From NCBI GenBank assembly GCA_046095485.1, contig JBJTJN010000043.1:1-9816 (forward strand): 9,816 bases of DNA. The letters are read 5' to 3'. Below the pieces are notes generated by a model. That model did not search any database, was not told where the DNA came from, and worked only from the letters and a program-made list of their open reading frames with translations. Source of the DNA: SYFI01 sp046095485 (GTDB taxonomy: Bacteria > Actinomycetota > Thermoleophilia > Miltoncostaeales > Miltoncostaeaceae). Shown piece by piece: positions 5,591 to 9,816 of this stretch (position 1 is the stretch's first letter; each line of letters begins with the position of its first letter). Both the position numbers and the translations under genes were made by a program.

Positions 5591-5821
5591 GTGATGGATG
5601 TGCTTTCGGCGCGCGTGCATGCGTGGGCGGTGCACGCCTGGTGGCGGGCACGCGATGTCCGCGGACAGGGCACGGTGGAGTACGTTGGAATGGTGGTGAT
5701 GGTGACGCTTCTGGTGGCCGCGGTGGCCGTGGCGGCGAAGGGTTGGGCGCCGGATATCGGCAACGCGCTGAAGAAGGCGCTCACCGGGGCGGTGAACCAC
5801 CTCACCGACGGCTTCGGGTGA
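5591..5821 (+). CDS. Flp-family type IVb prepilin
   Basis: A 76-aa protein with a positively charged leader ending RARDVRG, then the canonical Flp processing motif G25|QGTVEY with Glu at +5 and Tyr at +6. A hydrophobic helix VGMVVMVTLLVAAVAVAA follows (about 32-49), and then a short amphipathic tail (PDIGNALKKALTGAVNHLTDGFG). Mature pilin would be about 51 residues, typical of Flp. Such pilins are cleaved by a TadV/prepilin peptidase and polymerised by the Tad machinery for adhesion or DNA uptake. None of that machinery is in the window. The leader is longer than the usual Flp leader and Trp/His-rich. It is the second gene after the larger prepilin-like gene and surely cotranscribed; a start at 5561 would add ten residues. 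Confidence 0.8.
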   Translation: MMDVLSARVHAWAVHAWWRARDVRGQGTVEYVGMVVMVTLLVAAVAVAAKGWAPDIGNALKKALTGAVNHLTDGFG

Positions 5822-5827
5822 TCAGCA

Positions 5828-5844
5828 GGCGCCGCGGTGGCGCC
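5828..5844. terminator. GC hairpin between the pilin operon and the alcohol dehydrogenase
   Basis: GGCGCC repeats itself as an inverted repeat around a GCGGT loop, 7 bases after the prepilin stop and in front of the convergent dehydrogenase stop at 5861. An outer inverted repeat GGTGATCA (5817-5824) / TGATCACC (5869-5876) encloses it. There is no T tract. Confidence 0.45.
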
Positions 5845-5860
5845 CCGGGGCCCCTGGCCG

Positions 5861-6856
5861 CTAGGGGATGATCACCGCGGCGCCCTCCACCTCGCCGGTG
5901 GCGATGCGCTGCAGTGCGCGGTTGGCATCGGGCAGGGCGTGTTCCTCCACGGCGGTCACCACGGGTATCGCCGCGGCGAGATCCAGGTAGTCGCGGGCGT
6001 CCTGCCGCGTGACGTTCGCCACCGAGCGGATGGAGCGCTCCCACCAGAGGTCGGAGTAATCCATCTCGGGCAGGCGGTCGAGGTGGATGGCGTTGATGGC
6101 CACGGTGCCGCCGCGGTCGAGCGCGCGCACGGCATGCGCCACCACGTCGCCCGAGGGCGCGAACGTGACCACGAGGTCGAGCGGGACCGGCGGCGGCTCG
6201 TCGTACCCGCCCGCCCACTCGGCGCCCAGCGACAGCGCCCGTGCCCGCTCGGCATCCGATCGCGTGGCCACGGCGATGCGGCATCCCATGTGCCGGGCCA
6301 CCTGGATGGCCTGCAGGGCGCTCGCGCCGAAGCCGAACAGCCCCACGCGCGCGCCCGGCGATATTCCGGCCACCCGCAGCGCCCGGAACCCGATGACGCC
6401 GCCGCACAGGAGCGGGGCGAGATCGCGGTCGGCAGGCCCCTCGGGCAGGGGCACCACCACGTCGGCGCGCGCGGACACCAGCTCCGCGAAGCCGCCATGG
6501 CGGTCCCATCCGGTGAACGTGGCCTGCTCGCAGAGGTTCTCGCGCCCCGACAGGCAGAACGCGCACTCGCCGCAGGTGCCCGCCAGCCACGTGAGCCCCG
6601 CGCGATCGCCCTCCGCCCAGTCGTCCACCCCCGGCCCGACCGCCTCGATGCGACCGGCCACCTGGTGCCCGGGGATCACCGGCAGCATCCGCGGCCTCAC
6701 GTCGCCCTCGCAGATCTGCAGGTCGGTGCGGCACGCCGCGCACGCGCCCACCCTGATCAGCACCTCGCCGGGGCCCGGCTCGGGGTCGGGGAAGGCCGCG
6801 AACCGCAGGGGCTTGGTGTGGATGCTCGAGTTCGCCGTCAACACCATCGCGCGCAT
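5861..6856 (-). CDS. Zinc-dependent alcohol dehydrogenase, MDR superfamily (AdhA-like subfamily)
   Basis: A 331-aa medium-chain dehydrogenase that should oxidise an alcohol or reduce an aldehyde with NAD(P). Catalytic zinc ligands are visible as Cys42 (ACAACRTDL), His64 in PGHQVAG (the usual GHE is GHQ here) and Cys151 (PLLCGGVIGFRAL). The structural zinc site is CGECAFCLSGRENLC with Cys95, 98, 101 and 109. The cofactor fold shows LFGFGASAL (173-181), where the GxGxxG loop is GFGASA. The TGWDRHGGFAEL segment and the GGTVAINAIHL, RSVANVTRQDARDYL and GAAVIIP blocks match the AdhA-like family known as adh_fam_2. ATG at 6856 gives the family's MRAMVL start; ATG at 6847 and GTG at 6874 are alternatives. 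It lies 11 bases from a divergent gene, so its promoter must overlap that gene. Confidence 0.93.
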   Translation of the reverse strand: MRAMVLTANSSIHTKPLRFAAFPDPEPGPGEVLIRVGACAACRTDLQICEGDVRPRMLPVIPGHQVAGRIEAVGPGVDDWAEGDRAGLTWLAGTCGECAFCLSGRENLCEQATFTGWDRHGGFAELVSARADVVVPLPEGPADRDLAPLLCGGVIGFRALRVAGISPGARVGLFGFGASALQAIQVARHMGCRIAVATRSDAERARALSLGAEWAGGYDEPPPVPLDLVVTFAPSGDVVAHAVRALDRGGTVAINAIHLDRLPEMDYSDLWWERSIRSVANVTRQDARDYLDLAAAIPVVTAVEEHALPDANRALQRIATGEVEGAAVIIP

Positions 6857-6861
6857 ATGCT
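6856..6861 (+). promoter_or_regulatory. Leaderless-type -10 box overlapping the opposite start codon
   Basis: TATGCT ends exactly 6 bases before GTG at 6868. Its first T is also the first base of the dehydrogenase ATG on the other strand, so this promoter sits on the neighbour's start. Confidence 0.55.
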
Positions 6862-6867
6862 CAGAGC

Positions 6868-7368
6868 GTGGCACGAATCGAGGTGATCCGCGCGCCCGAT
6901 GCCCCGCTCGGCGGGGGCGACCCCACGCGCCGTCACGCGCTGCGCGTAGGCGGCGTGCAGTTGCTGCCCGGGCTCACGCGTCCCGAGGCCGAGCGCGCAG
7001 CCGCCTGGATGCCATCGGTGCCGGCGCCGGATCAGCCCCTGGCACTCGCCGAGGTGGCCCTGCCCGTGCTGCTCACCGATGGAGCCGGACCCCACCTGCT
7101 GGATGCCGACGGCGCCCTGGTGTTGGTGCTGGGCGCCCACCCGCGCCTGCACGACGCCCACGTGGCCATGGGCGCGCCGTCGCCGCTGCACGCGGTGGGA
7201 GCGGTGCGTCCGCTGCCCGCGGGCGGATGGATCTGGCTGGCCCGGGCGCAGGTGCCCGACGACCAGCGCGTCGCCGCGCTGGACGGGCTCGACGCCGTGG
7301 CCGACGCCACGGGGCTCGGCGCGTGGGCCGCGGAGTGGGCCGGGGTCATCCCTACGCTTGGGGCGTGA
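6868..7368 (+). CDS. Hypothetical protein, 166 aa
   Basis: I do not recognise this protein. It is rich in Ala, Pro, Leu and Val, has no cysteine, no signal peptide and no clear membrane helix, though a hydrophobic strand-like stretch DADGALVLVLGAHP (about 79-92) is present. A second conserved-looking block is RPLPAGGWIWLARAQVPDDQRVAALDGLDAV. It looks like a soluble alpha/beta protein. The start GTG has no Shine-Dalgarno but has a TATGCT box 6 bases upstream. Its TGA at 7366-7368 overlaps the GTG of the next gene (GTGA), so the two form a coupled pair. It is divergent from the alcohol dehydrogenase with 11 bases between starts. No function is assigned. Confidence 0.68.
   Translation: MARIEVIRAPDAPLGGGDPTRRHALRVGGVQLLPGLTRPEAERAAAWMPSVPAPDQPLALAEVALPVLLTDGAGPHLLDADGALVLVLGAHPRLHDAHVAMGAPSPLHAVGAVRPLPAGGWIWLARAQVPDDQRVAALDGLDAVADATGLGAWAAEWAGVIPTLGA
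7353..7358 (+). promoter_or_regulatory. Leaderless-type -10 box inside the end of the preceding gene
   Basis: TACGCT, then exactly 6 bases (TGGGGC), then GTG at 7365. It encodes part of the last residues of the upstream protein (PTLGA) and has the same sequence as the box used by the 113-aa gene at 4708-4713. Confidence 0.5.
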
Positions 7369-7667
7369 ACGAGTACGTGATCCGCTTCATGGCGGTGAAC
7401 CCCGACGACCTCGACGGGGCCGCGATGGAGCGCATCGAGGGGGCGGCGCGGGCGATACCCGGCACCCGCCCTCGGGGGCGCGTGCTGGTGGACCCTCTCA
7501 CGCGGCGAATCGAGGCCGAGTTCGCCATCGAGGTGGCGCAGGCCATGGCGGAGGCCGCGCGGGATGGCGGCAGGCTGGCCAAGGAGATCCTCCTTGCCGC
7601 GCGCATGCCCGACGCCCGGCTCGTGGAGATGAGCGTGCGCATGGGGGACCCTCACAGCACGGACTGA
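7365..7667 (+). CDS. Hypothetical protein, 100 aa
   Basis: No family recognised. The order looks like strand (EYVIRFMAVN), helix (AAMERIEGAARAI), strand-turn (RGRVLVDPLTRRIEAEF), long helix (AIEVAQAMAEAARDGGRLAKEILLAAR), strand (ARLVEMSVRMG), a small alpha/beta sandwich possibly of the ferredoxin-like type; this is inferred by eye only. No cysteine, signal or membrane segment. GTG at 7365 overlaps the previous TGA as GTGA, and a TACGCT box lies 6 bases before it, so it may be read both from the operon mRNA and as its own leaderless message. A strong hairpin follows the stop. Confidence 0.7.
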   Translation: MNEYVIRFMAVNPDDLDGAAMERIEGAARAIPGTRPRGRVLVDPLTRRIEAEFAIEVAQAMAEAARDGGRLAKEILLAARMPDARLVEMSVRMGDPHSTD

Positions 7668-7691
7668 CACCGGGGCGGCGGTCCATCCCAT

Positions 7692-7709
7692 GCGGGGCAG
7701 ATGCCCCGC
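7692..7709 (+). terminator. Hairpin after the 6868-7667 gene pair
   Basis: GCGGGGC (7692-7698) pairs with GCCCCGC (7703-7709), extended by an A-T pair next to the loop. It begins 25 bases after the stop and is well placed as a terminator; only GGCCGTTCCCC follows, so no T tract. Confidence 0.5.
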
Positions 7710-7767
7710 GGCCGTTCCCCCGAATCAGCGCCATGGAGGACCGGTCCCACCCCGGATGCCAGCGTGC

Positions 7768-7787
7768 GTACCGCCCTTCGAAGGTAC
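7768..7787. promoter_or_regulatory. Inverted repeat upstream of the photolyase, candidate operator
   Basis: GTACC (7768-7772) and GGTAC (7783-7787) flank a second, internal palindrome CCTTCGAAGG (7775-7784). It sits in the 227-base gap, 108 bases before the photolyase start. This gap, 7668-7894, otherwise holds only the terminator and a small GCGGG-TTT-CCCGC hairpin at 7833-7845. It does not fit the actinobacterial LexA box (GAAC-N4-GTTC). Confidence 0.35.
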
Positions 7788-7881
7788 ACCCGGGCCGAGC
7801 GCGCCGGCATCAGGGAATGTCTGCGACACGTTGCGGGTTTCCCGCAGCGCCGTTCTCCGCCACTCGGGCGGCGTCGCGCGT

Positions 7882-7887
7882 CACAAT
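7882..7887 (+). promoter_or_regulatory. Weak leaderless-type -10 box of the photolyase
   Basis: CACAAT keeps the A at position 2 and T at position 6 of TANNNT and ends 7 bases before ATG at 7895, with no Shine-Dalgarno in between. Confidence 0.35.
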
Positions 7888-7894
7888 CCCCCTC

Positions 7895-9322
7895 ATGAGC
7901 GCCAACGCGACCACCGTGATGTGGTTTCGCCGCGACCTGCGCGTGGACGACCACCCCGCCCTCGCGGCCGCCGCCGCGCGCGGTGAGGTGGTGGCCCTGT
8001 GGGTGGCCGACCCGGCGCTGCTCGGCGCCCCGCACCACCGCGCGCCGATGCGGCTGAGGTTCCTCCGCGCCTGCCTCGAGGCCCTCGACGCCGCGCTGGG
8101 CGACCGGGGCATCCGCCTGGTGGTGCGCGCGGGTGACCCCGCCGACGTGGTGCCGGCCGTCGCCCGCGAGGCCCACGCCGACCTCGTGATGGTCACCGCG
8201 GATGTCACCCCCTATTCGCGTCGCCGCGACGCCGCCGTGGCCGACGCGCTCGGCGCCAGCGGCATGGCGCTGCAGGCGATTGGCGGCCCCTGGCGGGTGG
8301 AGCCTGAGGACCTCGCGGGCTCGAAGGGCGAGGGCTACCTGGTGTTCACTCCGTTCTGGAAGGCCTGGGACCAGGTGCCCGTGGACGCCCGCATCGCACC
8401 CCCCGAGGCGCTGTCTGGCCCCGCGCTGGCCTCGGAGGGGCTCCGCATGCTGCCCGACGGCGATCCGCCGCTGGCGGCGGGTCCCGACGCGGCCCGGGCC
8501 CGGCTGGAGGAGTTCATCCGCAGCGGGGCCGTGGACCGCTACGGCGACGCACGGGACATGCTCGCCGACGACGGCACCTCGCACCTCTCGGCCGACCTGC
8601 GCATGGGAGTGATCTCGCCGTCGCAGGTGGGTCGCGCCCTCGGGGCCGAGACGCGCCTGAAGGCCACGCGCGTGCCGTTCTGGCGCCAGCTCGCGTGGCG
8701 CGACTTCTACGCGCATCACATGGCCCGCCACCCCGAGGTGGCCGATGGCGCGCTGAAGCCCGCCTACCGGGCCATGGAGTGGGACGACGATCCTGCGCTG
8801 CTGGCCGCCTGGCGCGAGGGGCGCACGGGGTTCCCGCTGTGCGACGCCGGCATGCGCCAGATGCGCGCCACCGGCTGGATGCACAACCGCGCGCGCATGG
8901 TGGCCGCGAGCGTGCTGGTGAAGGACCTGCTCGTGGACTGGCGCCACGGCGAGGCCGAGTTCATGCGCCGCCTCGTGGACGGCGACCCGGCCAACAACAA
9001 CGGGGGCTGGCAGTGGACCGCCGGCACGGGCACCGACGCGGCCCCGTACTTCCGCGTGTTCAACCCCGTGCTGCAGGCCAAGCGATTCGACCCGACCGGC
9101 GCCTACGTGCGCCGCTGGATTCCCGAGCTCGAGAATGTTCCCGATCGCTTCATCCATGAGCCCTGGCGCATGGATGAGGCAACCCAGGAGGAGGCAGGCT
9201 GCGTGATAGGCCGCGACTACCCGGCCCCGGTGGTGGATCACGCGATCCGCCGCCACGAGGCCATCGCCCGCTACAAGGACGCCGATGCCCGCCATGCGGC
9301 GCAGTTGGAGGCGGCGGCATGA
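7895..9322 (+). CDS. phrB: Deoxyribodipyrimidine (CPD) photolyase, class I
   Basis: A complete 475-aa flavoenzyme that repairs UV-induced cyclobutane pyrimidine dimers using blue light. The N-terminal antenna domain begins VMWFRRDLRVDDHPAL. The FAD domain has GTSHLS (227-232), QLAWRDFYAH (265-274), TGFPLCDAGMRQM, TGWMHNRARM (326-335) and NNNGGWQW (367-374). By my own alignment with the E. coli enzyme, the electron-transfer tryptophans W306/W359/W382 correspond to W296, W349 and W372, the flavin-contacting N378 to N368, and the substrate-stacking W277 to W268. All are present, which argues for a working photolyase rather than a cryptochrome. ATG at 7895 fits the family N-terminus; in-frame upstream extensions look non-coding. 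It overlaps the next gene by 4 bases (ATGA). The antenna chromophore cannot be told from sequence alone. Confidence 0.95.
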   Translation: MSANATTVMWFRRDLRVDDHPALAAAAARGEVVALWVADPALLGAPHHRAPMRLRFLRACLEALDAALGDRGIRLVVRAGDPADVVPAVAREAHADLVMVTADVTPYSRRRDAAVADALGASGMALQAIGGPWRVEPEDLAGSKGEGYLVFTPFWKAWDQVPVDARIAPPEALSGPALASEGLRMLPDGDPPLAAGPDAARARLEEFIRSGAVDRYGDARDMLADDGTSHLSADLRMGVISPSQVGRALGAETRLKATRVPFWRQLAWRDFYAHHMARHPEVADGALKPAYRAMEWDDDPALLAAWREGRTGFPLCDAGMRQMRATGWMHNRARMVAASVLVKDLLVDWRHGEAEFMRRLVDGDPANNNGGWQWTAGTGTDAAPYFRVFNPVLQAKRFDPTGAYVRRWIPELENVPDRFIHEPWRMDEATQEEAGCVIGRDYPAPVVDHAIRRHEAIARYKDADARHAAQLEAAA

Positions 9323-9816
9323 GCCGGCGCGTGCTCGTCACCGGCGCCACCGGCTACGTGGGCGGCAGGCTGCTGCACCGTCTCGAGGAGCGCGGCGATG
9401 ACATCACCTGTCTGGCGCGCACCCCCGACAACCTCGAAGCGCGGTGCCTGCCCACCACGCGCATCGTGAAGGGCGACCTGACCAGCGGCGAGGGGCTCGA
9501 CGAGGCCATGGCAGGCGTTGAGGTGGCGTACTTCCTCGTGCACTCGATGGGCGCGGCGGGCAACTACCACCGCGCCGAGCGCGAGTCGGCCCGCAACTTC
9601 GTGGCGGCTGCCGAGCGCGCCGGGGTGAAGCGCATCGTGTACCTGGGCGCGCTGGGGCGGGGCAAGCACATGTCGAAGCACCTCGAGAGCCGGCAGGAGG
9701 TCGGGCGCATCCTGCGGTCGGGCTCGGTGCCCGCCATCGAGTTCCGCTCATCGGTGATCATCGGATCGGGCAGCCTCTCGTTCGAGATGGTGCGCGCCCT
9801 CGTGGACCGCCTGCCG
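9319..9816 (+). CDS. NAD(P)-binding SDR / YbjT-like protein (3' end beyond the window)
   Basis: The first 166 residues of an atypical short-chain dehydrogenase; the reading frame is open to the last base of the window. It starts MSRRVLVTGATGYVGGRLL, with the TGxxGxxG dinucleotide loop at 8-15, then GDL (52-54), AYFLVHSMG (70-78), a helix ERESARNFVAAAERAGVKRIVYLGALG, and the block LESRQEVGRILRSGSVPAIEFRSSVIIGSGSLSFEMVR. This combination matches the NAD(P)H-binding proteins that often carry a C-terminal DUF2867, which would lie past the window edge. The usual Tyr-x-x-x-Lys catalytic pair is not obvious, as in other atypical members. ATG overlaps the photolyase stop (ATGA), and GGAGG lies 7 bases upstream within the photolyase, so translation is coupled. 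Substrate unknown. Confidence 0.88.
   Translation, partial: MSRRVLVTGATGYVGGRLLHRLEERGDDITCLARTPDNLEARCLPTTRIVKGDLTSGEGLDEAMAGVEVAYFLVHSMGAAGNYHRAERESARNFVAAAERAGVKRIVYLGALGRGKHMSKHLESRQEVGRILRSGSVPAIEFRSSVIIGSGSLSFEMVRALVDRLP

Noticed and set aside
4370..5800. Reverse-strand open frame of about 476 codons opposite the pilin-like genes
   Set aside because: Low-complexity Pro/Ser/Ala/Arg composition, antisense to two proteins with clear prepilin motifs, and no start signal.
6087..7667. Long + strand frame running from opposite the alcohol dehydrogenase into the 100-aa gene
   Set aside because: Its first part is antisense to the dehydrogenase and its middle is out of frame with the 166-aa gene; only the last 100 codons from GTG 7365 are supported.
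7768..7787. LexA (SOS) box upstream of the photolyase
   Set aside because: The palindrome centre is TTCGAA, which does not fit the GAAC-N4-GTTC form of actinobacterial LexA sites.
7079..7894. In-frame upstream extension of the photolyase
   Set aside because: The extension crosses the two preceding genes, a terminator hairpin and Arg/Pro-rich non-conserved sequence, while the family N-terminus fits ATG at 7895.
7652..9295. Reverse-strand open frame of about 547 codons opposite the photolyase
   Set aside because: Shadow of the photolyase coding strand, with His/Gly/Val/Arg-rich sequence and no motif.
1..9816. CRISPR arrays, tRNA/rRNA genes, insertion sequences or prophage signals
   Set aside because: I saw no regularly spaced direct repeats, no cloverleaf-like intergenic segment, no transposase or integrase motif, and no shift in base composition that would mark an island.

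Overview
This window is a chromosomal stretch from a very GC-rich bacterium, most likely an actinomycetote. The evidence is G/C-ending codons throughout, frequent GTG starts, and several genes whose start codon sits 6-7 bases after a TANNNT -10 box with no Shine-Dalgarno, the leaderless layout common in Actinomycetota. The Flp-like prepilins with a GQGTVEYVG core would suit a deep branch such as Thermoleophilia, but that placement is inference. I see no insertion sequence, integrase, CRISPR array, rRNA or tRNA. Coding density is high and no gene-free stretch reaches 300 bases; the longest is 7668-7894.

Region by region. Bases 88-1629 (+) hold a redox trio: a BCP-type peroxiredoxin, a nitroreductase-family flavoprotein and a single-domain rhodanese. 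A convergent hairpin separates them from an unknown 105-aa protein at 1655-1972 (-). Next come a four-helix membrane protein (2023-2550), a signal-peptide-less BtuF-like protein (2550-3446) and a GYD-domain protein (3460-3735), all on +. Bases 3754-4701 (-) carry three small genes: a 57-aa zinc ribbon, a zinc ribbon with a C-terminal membrane helix, and a helical 113-aa protein. Divergent from them is a two-gene pilin-like unit (4797-5821): a 255-aa protein with a prepilin-type N-terminus and a canonical small Flp prepilin. A zinc alcohol dehydrogenase (5861-6856, -) converges on it. The dehydrogenase is divergent from a pair of unknown proteins (6868-7368, 7365-7667) with only 11 bases between the two start codons. 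A 227-base regulatory gap precedes a complete CPD photolyase (7895-9322), which overlaps by 4 bases an NAD(P)-binding SDR/YbjT-like protein that runs off the window end.

How they fit together. The peroxiredoxin, nitroreductase and rhodanese suggest thiol/oxidant handling, and photolyase plus SDR form a translationally coupled unit probably tied to light/UV damage. The pilin pair is an orphan, with no Tad ATPase, platform protein or prepilin peptidase in view, and is the best candidate for something not well described. A second window-wide pattern is the clean split between leaderless genes (TANNNT-N6/7-start) and genes with a Shine-Dalgarno about 6-7 bases before the start.
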